Assembly (NCBI GenBank): GCA_902632275.1
Contig: CACPBW010000005.1
Span: forward strand, 1-45,675
From: an uncultured Pelagibacteraceae bacterium
Lineage (GTDB): Bacteria > Pseudomonadota > Alphaproteobacteria > Pelagibacterales > Pelagibacteraceae
DNA: 45,675 nucleotides
Reading direction: 5' to 3'
Shown piece after piece: positions 27,313-35,306 of the stretch. The notes below the pieces were generated by a model. That model worked only from the letters and a program-made list of their open reading frames with translations, made no database searches and was not told the DNA's origin. The position numbers were made by a program, and so were the translations under genes. Position 1 is the stretch's first letter. Each line of letters begins with the position of its first letter.

Positions 27313-28340
27313 GGATTTGGATATAATTTTTGAACATTGTTTATACTTTTTAAAATTTCCTCAGAAAGATTAACATTTACACTTTCTATGTTAGTTTTCA
27401 ACTGCTGCATAGTCGTTGCTCCAATTATTACGCTAGTTACAAATGGTTGAATTTCGCAAAATTTAAGTGACATTTGTGCCATATCTAAATTATATTTTTT
27501 AGAAATCTTGTAATATTCCTCCACAGCATTTTCTCGGTTTGGTTTATTGTATCTAGTCCAAAAATTATCATTATGATCTAATCTAGATTTTTTTGGTTTT
27601 TTATTATTTCTGTATTTTCCTGTTAAATGACCAATAGCTAGTGGGGAATATGCTAAAAGTCCTATTTTATCCCTAATGGAAATTTCAGCTAGCCCAACTT
27701 CATATGATCTGTTAAGCAGATTGTAAGGGTTCTGAATTGACATCATTCTAGGAAGTTTTTTTTCCTTTGATATCTCAAGAAATTTATTTACGCCCCAAGG
27801 AGTTTCGTTTGATAGACCGATGTATCTTATTTTTCCAGCTTCAATAAATTTTTGTAAACTTTCTAAAATTTCCTCAAATTTATTCCAATTCTCATCGTCA
27901 GAGTGCTTATAACCAAGTGTCCCAAACATATTAGTATTTCTTTCAGGCCAGTGTAATTGATATAGGTCTATATAATCTGTTTGAAGTCTTTTTAGACTTC
28001 CTTCAATTGCATCTGTTAAGTTTTTTTTACCATATTGGTTTCCACCACCACGTACATAAGATCTCATCGGACCACAAACTTTTGTAGCTAGAATTACATC
28101 TTTTCTTTTTTTAGATTTTTTAAACCAGTTACCTATAATAATTTCAGTGTGCCCAAAAGTTTCTTCTTTGGGAGGTATTGAGTATAATTCTGCTGTATCC
28201 CAAAAATTAACTCCCTGATCAATTGCATAGTCCATTTGATGGAACCCTTCATCTTGTGAATTTTGCTCACCCCAAGTCATCGTACCGAGACATATTGTGC
28301 TAACTTTTAAGTCAGTATTACCTAGTTTTTTATAGTTCAT
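27303..28340 (-). CDS. Aldo/keto reductase (Tas-like)
   Basis: NADPH-dependent oxidoreductase with a TIM-barrel fold. The catalytic tetrad is visible: Asp and Tyr in FWDTAELYSIP, Lys in ILATKVCGP and His in YQLHWPER. Also MNYKKLGNTDLKVSTICLGTMTWGEQN and the C-terminal NADPH site VIIGATTMQQLKTNIES. 345 residues with the GHTEIIIG insertion is like E. coli Tas. The substrate is unknown. First gene of an AKR-ialB-argG run. Confidence 0.93.
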   Translation of the reverse strand: MNYKKLGNTDLKVSTICLGTMTWGEQNSQDEGFHQMDYAIDQGVNFWDTAELYSIPPKEETFGHTEIIIGNWFKKSKKRKDVILATKVCGPMRSYVRGGGNQYGKKNLTDAIEGSLKRLQTDYIDLYQLHWPERNTNMFGTLGYKHSDDENWNKFEEILESLQKFIEAGKIRYIGLSNETPWGVNKFLEISKEKKLPRMMSIQNPYNLLNRSYEVGLAEISIRDKIGLLAYSPLAIGHLTGKYRNNKKPKKSRLDHNDNFWTRYNKPNRENAVEEYYKISKKYNLDMAQMSLKFCEIQPFVTSVIIGATTMQQLKTNIESVNVNLSEEILKSINNVQKLYPNPCP

Positions 28341-28393
28341 TACTATTAAGACTTCTTGAAAATATTTTAAAAAATTACTATATATACATTCAT
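28341..28393. promoter_or_regulatory. Divergent spacer between aldo/keto reductase and Bax-inhibitor-like genes
   Basis: A 53-base AT-rich spacer containing TATATATACA just before the + gene. It must hold both promoters, but no box pair is convincing. Confidence 0.3.
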
Positions 28394-29149
28394 ATGAACT
28401 TTAATAGACAAAACATTTTTCAAGCAACAGCTGCAAAAAAAACAGTTGTTTGGGATGCTGGACTAAGATCTTACATGCTCAAAATTTACAACTATATGGC
28501 AACTGGTGTTTTGTTAACGGGAATTATAGCACTATTATCTTTTAAACTTTCAGTAGAGACAGGTTCAAATGGAGCAATAACTGGATTTACACCAATGGGT
28601 GAAGCTTTATTTTTTTCAGGACTTAAGTGGGTGGTTATGTTGGCTCCTCTTGGAGTAGTGTTTTATATGAGCTTTGGTATAAATAAAATGAGTTCAGCAA
28701 AAGCCCAAACAGTGTTTTGGATTTTTGCGGCATTGATGGGATTATCTTTATCCTGGATATTGCTAGTTTATACAGGTGTGAGTGTTGCGAGAGTTTTCTT
28801 TATAACTTCTGCAACCTTCGGTGCGATGAGTATTTACGGATACACAACTAAAAGAGATTTAACAAAGCTAGGTTCTTTTTTAATGATGGGTTTAATTGGA
28901 ATAATAATTGCATCATTAGTAAATATTTTTCTTAAGTCAGCCATGATGTACTTCATAGTATCTATTTTAGGTGTATTAATATTTGTAGGATTAACTGCTT
29001 ACGACACACAAAAAATAAAAAACATGTATTCAGCATCTGACAGTGGAGAAATTATAGGCAAAAAAGCTGTAATGGGTGCATTAACTCTTTACTTAGATTT
29101 TATAAATTTATTTATAATGTTATTGAGATTGTTCGGCCAAAGAAGATAA
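28394..29149 (+). CDS. Bax inhibitor-1/YccA family membrane protein
   Basis: A seven-helix inner-membrane protein of the TMBIM/BI-1 family, 251 residues. Signature parts: LRSYMLKIYNYMATGVLLTGIIALL near the start, ATFGAMSIYGYTTKRDLTKLGSFLMMGLIGIIIASLVNIF, and LTAYDTQKIKNMY with the conserved Asp of the pH-sensitive di-Asp pair, ending ALTLYLDFINLFIMLLRLFGQRR. Bacterial members leak Ca2+ or interact with FtsH; the role here is unknown. Five bases separate its stop from convergent DUF2794. Confidence 0.95.
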   Translation: MNFNRQNIFQATAAKKTVVWDAGLRSYMLKIYNYMATGVLLTGIIALLSFKLSVETGSNGAITGFTPMGEALFFSGLKWVVMLAPLGVVFYMSFGINKMSSAKAQTVFWIFAALMGLSLSWILLVYTGVSVARVFFITSATFGAMSIYGYTTKRDLTKLGSFLMMGLIGIIIASLVNIFLKSAMMYFIVSILGVLIFVGLTAYDTQKIKNMYSASDSGEIIGKKAVMGALTLYLDFINLFIMLLRLFGQRR

Positions 29150-29154
29150 ATTTA

Positions 29155-29493
29155 TTATTTAATTTTTTTCCACTTCGTTCTCAAAATAAGATTTTCTAAA
29201 CTCGCAGAGTTATTTATAATCTTGCCATTTGAATCTGTTATTGAGTATTTCAAGTTTTGATTTATTGGTTTAAAAGTTTTACAAATTTTATAGACAGCAT
29301 TTTCGGCTGCATTCTTAAAAACACTAAATGTAACTTTTTTGCTGGAAATAGCCAAGCCATAGTCTTTCCAGGATCCATTTGAAACCATTTTTGCATATAA
29401 ATTTAGAATTGATTTAAGTTCATCTTTTTCAAAAAAATAATTCTTCTCTTTTTTGAACGTATTATTAACAACTAATTTTAAATTCCTATTCAT
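29155..29493 (-). CDS. DUF2794 protein
   Basis: A 112-residue cytoplasmic protein typical of Alphaproteobacteria. It shows the family pattern FEKDELKSILNLYAKMVSNGSWKDYGLAISSKKVTFSVFKNAAENAVYKICK. Its function is unknown. It overlaps the end of the yciB gene by 8 bases. Confidence 0.9.
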   Translation of the reverse strand: MNRNLKLVVNNTFKKEKNYFFEKDELKSILNLYAKMVSNGSWKDYGLAISSKKVTFSVFKNAAENAVYKICKTFKPINQNLKYSITDSNGKIINNSASLENLILRTKWKKIK

Positions 29494-30037
29494 CTATTTT
29501 ATACTTATTTATTATATTGAATTGAAAAGCTGTGAAAATAAAAGTTATTGGAAGCATACCCCAGACTTTAAAATTTACCCAAAACTCCTCCGATTGAGTC
29601 CTCCATATAATTTCATTTAAAATCGCCAAACCCATAAAAAATAATGCCCATCTTTTATTTAAAATCTTCCATCCATCGTCTTGGAGTTTCAATGCATTTC
29701 CTAAAAGTTTTTTAAGAACTGGTTCTTGGGTAAAAAATTTTCCAAAAATTAATCCAAGAGCAAATAAAATATTTATTATTGTTGGTTTCATATATATGAA
29801 AATTGGATTTTTAAAATATATTGTTAATCCACCAAAAAGCGTAATCAGAATTCCGCCAAGCAAAGGCACCATCGGAACTTTTTTCTCTATTCTCCAAACA
29901 ATAGCTAAGGCAATTAATGTTGCCAAAATAAAAGGAGGGATTGCAATTTCTAAATTTTTTCCATTTTTGTAATAAAATGTAAAGAATACTAATAAAGGGC
30001 CAAAATCTGTGACAAATTTGTAAAAGGATTTATTCAC
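29486..30037 (-). CDS. yciB: Inner-membrane septation protein A (YciB/IspZ)
   Basis: An integral membrane protein of 183 residues with about five helices. Diagnostic parts are FVTDFGPLLVFFTFYY, LGGILITLFGGLTIYFKNPIFIYMKPTIIN and WKILNKRWALFFMGLAILNEIIWR, plus FWVNFKVWGMLPITFIFTAFQ. It is implicated in cell-envelope synthesis and septation. It forms a pair with DUF2794. Confidence 0.95.
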   Translation of the reverse strand: MNKSFYKFVTDFGPLLVFFTFYYKNGKNLEIAIPPFILATLIALAIVWRIEKKVPMVPLLGGILITLFGGLTIYFKNPIFIYMKPTIINILFALGLIFGKFFTQEPVLKKLLGNALKLQDDGWKILNKRWALFFMGLAILNEIIWRTQSEEFWVNFKVWGMLPITFIFTAFQFNIINKYKIDE

Positions 30038-30115
30038 ATCAAGATATTAACAGATTTAAAAATTAATAATATTTTTTTTATTGATTTTATTATTTAAATA
30101 CCCATATTTATTAGT
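30038..30115. promoter_or_regulatory. Divergent spacer between yciB and hspQ
   Basis: A 78-base, nearly pure A/T spacer that must hold both promoters. It contains an 8-base T run and TATTTAAATA. No heat-shock CIRCE element or clear sigma-32 promoter is visible. Confidence 0.3.
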
Positions 30116-30436
30116 ATGACAATTCAAAAAGCAAAATTTTCAATAGGTGACGTAGTTAAACACAAGCACTTCGATTTTCGAGGCGTGATATATGATGTTG
30201 ATTTTAAATTTAATAATTCTGAGGAGTGGTATCAGTCTATTCCAAAAAACGTTAGACCTAGAAAAGATCAACCCTTTTACCATCTGCTCGCTGAAAATGA
30301 TGATCTTACTTATGAAGCGTATGTATCTGAGCAGAATTTGTTGTTTGACGACTCAGAAGAGCCAATAAAGCATCCTCTAATAAATGAGATTTTTTCGGGA
30401 AAAAGGGGATCTAGTTATTTTAAGCAATCTAATTAA
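30116..30436 (+). CDS. hspQ: Heat shock protein HspQ (YccV family)
   Basis: A 106-residue YccV/HspQ-like protein. The motif is AKFSIGDVVKHKHFDFRGVIYDVDF, with PRKDQPFYHLLAENDDLTYEAYVSEQNLL. HspQ was described as a hemimethylated-DNA binder and later as a Lon specificity factor in enterics. Single gene, + strand, 186 bases before ccmC. Confidence 0.94.
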   Translation: MTIQKAKFSIGDVVKHKHFDFRGVIYDVDFKFNNSEEWYQSIPKNVRPRKDQPFYHLLAENDDLTYEAYVSEQNLLFDDSEEPIKHPLINEIFSGKRGSSYFKQSN

Positions 30437-30502
30437 TAGATCTTTTTTCAAACACAATTGGTACAAATGTTGGTCACACAAAATAAGTATATTTAAGGTA
30501 TA

Positions 30503-30562
30503 TTCTGATCAAGAGTGTAAACGTTTCCCTTAAGATTATCTCCCTCACATTCTTGATCAGAA
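30503..30562 (+). repeat. Inverted repeat / stem-loop in the ccmC leader
   Basis: TTCTGATCAAGA (30503-30514) is perfectly complementary to TCTTGATCAGAA (30551-30562), a 12-bp stem with a 36-base loop. The stem can extend by GTG (30515-30517) with CAC (30546-30548), leaving AT bulged. No T-tract follows, so it is not an intrinsic terminator. Each arm has a TGATCA core. It could be a leader RNA structure or paired protein sites. Confidence 0.7.
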
Positions 30563-30567
30563 GACCC

Positions 30568-30590
30568 TTTATCTCACTTTATCTCACTTT
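30568..30590 (+). repeat. Tandem decamer repeat before ccmC
   Basis: TTTATCTCAC occurs twice in direct succession (30568-30577, 30578-30587), followed by TTT. A looser copy, ATTATCTCCCTCAC, lies in the loop of the stem-loop just upstream. It ends about 33 bases before the ccmC start. Confidence 0.75.
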
Positions 30591-30622
30591 GAAAAATAAA
30601 AATTTCAAATATAAATACAAAA

Positions 30623-31324
30623 ATGAATTTTATAAAAAACTATCAATTTAGCTTAGTGCGGAAAAGTCAAAAGATTGTTTTGTATTTATTTTTAATTGTC
30701 CTGATGCTTGGTTTATTTGAAGCTTTGATACTATCTCCTGAAGATTATCTCCAAGGTGACTCCGTTAGAATAATGTATGTCCATGTTCCATCAGCATGGA
30801 TTTCACTTGGAATATTTTCTTTAATGGCAACTCTATCGATTATGGTAATTATTTTTAAGAATAAAGTATTTTTTTTAATTGCAAAAAGTTTAGCTCCCTC
30901 TGGATTTGTCTTTAGCTTGGTAGCTTTAGTTACTGGATCGATCTGGGGCAAACCAACCTGGGGAACTTGGTGGGCCTGGGATGCCAGAATAACTTCGATG
31001 TTAATATTATGTATCTTTTATTTGATGTACTTATTAGCATGGAGGATTTTTGAGAATAAAGATTATGTAACTAAAATAACTTCATTTATAGCAATTTTAG
31101 GATTTATAAATATCCCAATTATAAAGTTTTCAGTTGATTGGTGGTCAACTTTGCACCAACCATCATCTGTAAATATATTCTCTAAAACTACTATACATAC
31201 TACAATGCTAATACCTTTGGGCATCATGACTGCGGCATTTGCCCTATTTTCGTTGCTAATTTTTTTAATGAAATATAATACAGAATTGATAAAAATTAAA
31301 AATAAAGGCTTAGACAGATTATGA
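30623..31324 (+). CDS. ccmC: Haem exporter/handling protein CcmC
   Basis: Inner-membrane protein that loads haem onto CcmE. Six helices are expected in 233 residues. The haem-binding WWD motif is WGKPTWGTWWAWDARITSMLI, flanked by the conserved His residues in MYVHVPSAW and STLHQPSS. First gene of ccmCDEFGH; it overlaps ccmD by 4 bases. ccmA and ccmB, which usually precede it, are not in the window. Confidence 0.97.
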   Translation: MNFIKNYQFSLVRKSQKIVLYLFLIVLMLGLFEALILSPEDYLQGDSVRIMYVHVPSAWISLGIFSLMATLSIMVIIFKNKVFFLIAKSLAPSGFVFSLVALVTGSIWGKPTWGTWWAWDARITSMLILCIFYLMYLLAWRIFENKDYVTKITSFIAILGFINIPIIKFSVDWWSTLHQPSSVNIFSKTTIHTTMLIPLGIMTAAFALFSLLIFLMKYNTELIKIKNKGLDRL

Positions 31325-31554
31325 TTTCAGAATTTTTTTATATGAATGGTTATGGTTATTACGTTCTATCGTCATTCTTGTTCACGCTAGTTTGTTTTCT
31401 TGGACTTTACATAATAACAAAATCACAACTTACAAAAGAGCAAAATAAATTTAATGTTAAATTTGGTGAATTAAACTCTGAACAAGTAAAAGAAGCTAAA
31501 AAACAAAAAATTTACAAAGAAATAATAGCAACAGAGATATTTTCTAAAATTTAA
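31321..31554 (+). CDS. ccmD: Haem exporter protein CcmD
   Basis: A small single-helix protein that helps release holo-CcmE from CcmC. It starts MISEFFYMNGYGYYVLSSFLFTLVCFLGL, typical of CcmD, followed by a charged tail (KEAKKQKIYKEII). 77 residues, slightly long. The call relies on length, topology and position between ccmC and ccmE. Confidence 0.88.
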   Translation: MISEFFYMNGYGYYVLSSFLFTLVCFLGLYIITKSQLTKEQNKFNVKFGELNSEQVKEAKKQKIYKEIIATEIFSKI

Positions 31555-31563
31555 CTTTTGAAT

Positions 31564-31983
31564 ATGTATAACAAAAAAGTTAAGTTAAGAGCTTTATTTC
31601 TATTTCTTTCTATTGCAACATTAATATTAACTATTTTTTTGGTTCTAAAAGCATTAGAAGAAAATGTCGTTTATTTTCTATCTCCAACAGAAATCAAAAA
31701 TTTAAATGAAACAACAACAGAGAAAATTAGACTAGGTGGAATGGTAAAAGATCAATCTATTAAAATTAACTCTGATAAAATAAACTTTATCATTACTGAT
31801 TTTAAAAATGAAATTAATGTTACTTATTCGGGTATAGTTCCAAATCTATTTCAAGAAGGCAAGGGTGTTGTTGCCGAAGGTATTCTTAGAGATAAAAATT
31901 ATTTTAAAGCAGAAAAGATACTGGCCAAACACGATGAGAATTATATTCCCCCTGAGGTTAAAGCCAGTTTAGGAGAAAAGTAA
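31564..31983 (+). CDS. ccmE: Cytochrome c maturation haem chaperone CcmE
   Basis: Periplasmic haem chaperone anchored by one N-terminal helix ([21 protein letters not shown]), with an OB-fold domain. The haem-binding motif [10 protein letters not shown] with the covalent His and the Tyr is at the C-terminal end. [11 protein letters not shown] and [11 protein letters not shown] are also typical. I choose the ATG at 31564; a TTG at 31558 would add two residues. Confidence 0.96.
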   Translation: MYNKKVKLRALFLFLSIATLILTIFLVLKALEENVVYFLSPTEIKNLNETTTEKIRLGGMVKDQSIKINSDKINFIITDFKNEINVTYSGIVPNLFQEGKGVVAEGILRDKNYFKAEKILAKHDENYIPPEVKASLGEK

Positions 31984-31984
31984 A

Positions 31985-33877
31985 TTGATTTTAAATTATT
32001 TAGGTAACTTTGCACTCTTATTTTGTTTAATAATTTCACTAGTAATATTTATTACCTCAATATCAAGTTTAAACAACAAAAATTCTTTTTTAAAAAAAAA
32101 CTTAAATGAATTACTTTTTTTTAAATTTTTTTTTGCTGTTCTAAGTTTTTCAAGTCTTATAATTTTATTTGTTATCTCTGAGTTTAGTAATGAAACTGTT
32201 CTAAATAACTCACATATTTCAAAACCTTTGTTTTATAAAATATCAGGTACATGGGGTAATCATGAAGGCAGTCTACTTCTCTGGCTACTAGTTTTAACTT
32301 TTTTTGCCTTTTTTTACTACTTGAATTCTAAAAATAGGCCGATAGATGAAAGATTATTAACAATATTGTTTCAAGAAGTAATAATTTTAGGTTTTCTATT
32401 TTTTTTATTAAAAGCTTCTAATCCTTTCAATATTATTTACCCTGTACCAAAAGAAGGTTTAGGTCTGAATCCAATCTTACAAGATCCATTATTAGCTATT
32501 CATCCTCCTGTTCTTTATTTAGGATACGTAACTACTTCAATAGTATTTTCCTCTTCATTAGCTGGATTGATAAAGGGAAATATAAATAATTTGTGGGCTA
32601 AAGATATAAAAAAGTGGGTTTTTATATCCTGGACATTTTTAACTTTAGGTATTCTCCTTGGATCCATTTGGGCTTACTATGAACTAGGTTGGGGAGGTTT
32701 TTGGTTTTGGGACCCTGTTGAAAATATTTCTCTAATGCCTTGGTTAAGTCTTACTGCGCTTGTCCATTGTGTGTTAGCTTTGGAAAAAAGATCAATTTTA
32801 CATTCGTGGACTGTCATACTTTCTATTATTACCTTTACACTAGGTATTTGTGGAACTTTTCTTGTTCGATCCGGAATATTAAATTCAGTCCACACTTTTG
32901 CAAATGATCCGGAAAGAGGATTATACATATTATTCTTTTTATTTTTCTTAATTTTTTTATCAGTTTTTATTTATTTTATTTATGAAGATAAATTTGAATT
33001 GAATAATAAAAATTTAAATCTTTATACTAAAGAAACTTCAATAATTCTAAATAACTGGTTTGTAATGTATTTTTTGTCGGTTATTTTGATTGGCACGGTA
33101 TATCCTATTTTTCTAGAAGTTTTATCTAATGAAAAGATTTCAGTAGGCCCACCATTTTTCAATAAATTAATAATTCCTTTTTTAATTCCATTTTTAATTT
33201 TTATGTCAATTGGTCCAAATTTAAAATGGATAAAAAATAACTATTTCTCAAAAAAGTTAAAATTGATAATTATATTTATTTTGAGCATTATTTTATCAAT
33301 ACTAGTCTCGAAATTTTTTGGAAATACCGCATTAAATATAACAATATTATTAGCGGCAAGCCTTTATCTTTTTATTATTACTATCAAAGATTTAATTAAA
33401 AAAGGTTTTAAAAATTATTCACAAACAATTTCTCATTTTGGTTTTAGTTTGTTAGTTTTAAGTATATTGTTAAATAGCATTTTCTCTAGCGAGATAACCT
33501 CAAACATGCGTGTTGGTGATGAAATAAAGTTCTCCAATAAAATAATAAAATTACAAAAACTCGAAAACACTACAGAAGCAAACTTTTTAAAGTTAATTGC
33601 TTATTTTAAAATTGAGGAAAAAAATAAAACAGAATTAGTTTTAGAACCAGAAATAAGAATTTACGATAAACCAGAGACAATAACAAGTGAGGCAGCAATT
33701 AAGACAGATGTTTTTAAAGATAGATTTTTAGTTATCAATCTTGTCAAAGAAAATGAATACTTGAATGTAAGATATCAAGAAAAACCTTTTATGTTATGGA
33801 TTTGGATTTCAGCAATTATAATTTCTTTAGGGGGAATTATAAATATTTTTAAAAAAAATGAAAAACAGATATTATAA
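31985..33877 (+). CDS. ccmF: Cytochrome c haem lyase subunit CcmF
   Basis: Large inner-membrane component of the haem ligation complex with CcmH, 630 residues and about 14-15 helices. The WWD motif is WAYYELGWGGFWFWDPVENISLMPWL. Other conserved parts are SGTWGNHEGSLLLW, DPLLAIHPPVLYLGY and FLVRSGILNSVHTFANDPERG. The start is TTG at 31985, one base after ccmE; the family N-terminus and reading frame support it. The C-terminus overlaps ccmG by 20 bases. Confidence 0.97.
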   Translation: MILNYLGNFALLFCLIISLVIFITSISSLNNKNSFLKKNLNELLFFKFFFAVLSFSSLIILFVISEFSNETVLNNSHISKPLFYKISGTWGNHEGSLLLWLLVLTFFAFFYYLNSKNRPIDERLLTILFQEVIILGFLFFLLKASNPFNIIYPVPKEGLGLNPILQDPLLAIHPPVLYLGYVTTSIVFSSSLAGLIKGNINNLWAKDIKKWVFISWTFLTLGILLGSIWAYYELGWGGFWFWDPVENISLMPWLSLTALVHCVLALEKRSILHSWTVILSIITFTLGICGTFLVRSGILNSVHTFANDPERGLYILFFLFFLIFLSVFIYFIYEDKFELNNKNLNLYTKETSIILNNWFVMYFLSVILIGTVYPIFLEVLSNEKISVGPPFFNKLIIPFLIPFLIFMSIGPNLKWIKNNYFSKKLKLIIIFILSIILSILVSKFFGNTALNITILLAASLYLFIITIKDLIKKGFKNYSQTISHFGFSLLVLSILLNSIFSSEITSNMRVGDEIKFSNKIIKLQKLENTTEANFLKLIAYFKIEEKNKTELVLEPEIRIYDKPETITSEAAIKTDVFKDRFLVINLVKENEYLNVRYQEKPFMLWIWISAIIISLGGIINIFKKNEKQIL

Positions 33878-34382
33878 ATACTCAATTGTAATTTTTCTTA
33901 TATTTACATTTTTTATTTTTTATTATGGATTAAAAGAAAAAAATATTTATACACCAGATGATATAAAAACTAAAAAGTTTCCAAATTTAATTCTTAATGA
34001 CTTTTATACTAATAGCGAAACCTCGTTTGACGATATTTTGATAGGAAGCAATTATTATCTTGTAAATATTTGGGCCTCTTGGTGCTTACCATGCAGGGAA
34101 GAGCATCCGTATTTAGTTCAGCTAAAAAAAAATTCATCTATTAAAATTATTGGTATTAACTATAAGGATAAAAGAGATAATGCGTTAAAATTTCTTGATG
34201 AATATGAGAATCCATATTTAATTATATTGACTGACAATAATGGAATGGCTTCTATTGAAATTGGAGCATATGGAGTTCCAGAAAGTTTTATTTTAAATAA
34301 AGAAAAAAAAATTATTAAAAAAATTATTGGTCCAATTGATAAAAAAAAATTTAATGAAATTAAAGAACTAATAAAAAAATGA
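33858..34382 (+). CDS. ccmG: Thiol:disulfide interchange protein CcmG/DsbE
   Basis: Membrane-anchored periplasmic thioredoxin that reduces apocytochrome c. It has one N-terminal helix (YSIVIFLIFTFFIFYYGL), the active site NIWASWCLPCREEHP, and the cis-Pro segment GAYGVPESFIL. 174 residues is standard. It overlaps ccmF and ccmH. Confidence 0.96.
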   Translation: MKNRYYKYSIVIFLIFTFFIFYYGLKEKNIYTPDDIKTKKFPNLILNDFYTNSETSFDDILIGSNYYLVNIWASWCLPCREEHPYLVQLKKNSSIKIIGINYKDKRDNALKFLDEYENPYLIILTDNNGMASIEIGAYGVPESFILNKEKKIIKKIIGPIDKKKFNEIKELIKK

Positions 34383-34753
34383 AAACTAGAATAATATTAT
34401 ATATAATTTTTTTATTATTAGCTTTTTCTAAATCTTCATTTTCTAATGATCAAAAATTAGAAAATAAAATTAATAAAAATTTAAGATGCTTAATTTGTCA
34501 AGGGCAATCTATTTATGACTCACAATCCGACTTCGCTGAAAGCATGAAATTAGTAGTAAAGCAAAAGATAGAATCTGGTATGAGTGAAGAGGAAATATAT
34601 TCATTTTTCAAAATACAATATGGTGAGTGGATATTGTACGATCCGCAGTTTAATACTAAAAATTTTGCCCTTTGGTTGCTTCCAATTCTTGTTTTTTTGG
34701 TAGGAGGAATAGTAATTTTGAAAAAATTTAGAGTTTCAAAGAAAAGATTATAA
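34379..34753 (+). CDS. ccmH: Cytochrome c-type biogenesis protein CcmH (CcmL/CycL)
   Basis: Thioredoxin-like subunit of the haem lyase that handles apocytochrome cysteines. Signal peptide, then the redox motif NLRCLICQGQSIYDSQSDFA, conserved FFKIQYGEWILYDP, and a C-terminal membrane helix (LWLLPILVFLVGGIVILKKF). 124 residues corresponds to the N-terminal half of E. coli CcmH; the TPR partner CcmI is not in the window. Confidence 0.96.
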   Translation: MKTRIILYIIFLLLAFSKSSFSNDQKLENKINKNLRCLICQGQSIYDSQSDFAESMKLVVKQKIESGMSEEEIYSFFKIQYGEWILYDPQFNTKNFALWLLPILVFLVGGIVILKKFRVSKKRL

Positions 34754-34775
34754 GTTATATTAAGTTTATAAATTT

Positions 34776-35297
34776 ATGAAAAATAAAAATTTAAATTTTT
34801 TTTGCTTTGTTTTAATTATTATTTTTTTGACAACATCACTTAAAAGTGATGAGGTAAAAAAATTAATTGATCCTCATGAGTATAATTTTTTTACTGGAAT
34901 GTTTGATTTTAGCGATGAAGGAAAAAAATCTACTTTAGTAGGAATTCAGCATCAAAACGAAAATTTATTTAAGGATACTTTTTTAGGAACACTCTCACCT
35001 GTTACAGGATTTTTAGTAACTGGAGATGCTGCAACATATCTATATACAGGTGTTCAAGCAGAATATAATTTAGGTAAGATTAATCTTACACCAAGCTTTA
35101 CACCCGGATTGTATGGGCAAGGTGACGGTAAAGATTTAGGTCACATTGTTGAGTTCAAAAGCGAATTACAACTATCATTCGATTTATTTAAAGATTCTGA
35201 ATTAGGTTTTTCATATAATCATATTTCTAATGCTAGTATTGGGGAAAAGAATCCTGGGGCAAATAGTTATATGTTTAATTTCATGAAAAAATTTTAA
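34776..35297 (+). CDS. Acyloxyacyl hydrolase / lipid A 3-O-deacylase (PagL) family
   Basis: Predicted outer-membrane beta-barrel of 173 residues with a signal peptide (LNFFCFVLIIIFLTTSLKS). The C-terminus ELGFSYNHISNASIGEKNPGANSYMFNFMKKF carries the His-x-Ser pair and Asn/Gly residues of the PagL active site and ends in an aromatic residue as outer-membrane proteins do. PagL removes the 3-O acyl chain of lipid A. It lies 22 bases after ccmH without obvious functional link. The deacylase activity is an inference. Confidence 0.82.
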   Translation: MKNKNLNFFCFVLIIIFLTTSLKSDEVKKLIDPHEYNFFTGMFDFSDEGKKSTLVGIQHQNENLFKDTFLGTLSPVTGFLVTGDAATYLYTGVQAEYNLGKINLTPSFTPGLYGQGDGKDLGHIVEFKSELQLSFDLFKDSELGFSYNHISNASIGEKNPGANSYMFNFMKKF

Positions 35298-35306
35298 TTT
35301 TTACTC

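Larger units (their letters stand above)
30437..30622 (+). promoter_or_regulatory. Leader/promoter region of the ccm operon
   Basis: The longest non-coding stretch in the window (186 bases). It contains two GTATATT copies (30487-30493, 30498-30504) that could serve as -10 elements, a long-range inverted repeat (30503-30562) and a tandem decamer repeat before ccmC. A 9-codon ORF starting at 30468 is too short to support. Confidence 0.6.

Noticed and set aside
30468-30497. Leader peptide of nine codons before the ccmC stem-loop
   Set aside because: No ribosome-binding site, no regulatory codon run, and length compatible with chance.
30503-30562. FNR/CRP-type box in the ccmC leader
   Set aside because: TTGATCA and TGATCAA occur but not with the TTGAT-N4-ATCAA spacing; they are explained by the inverted repeat.
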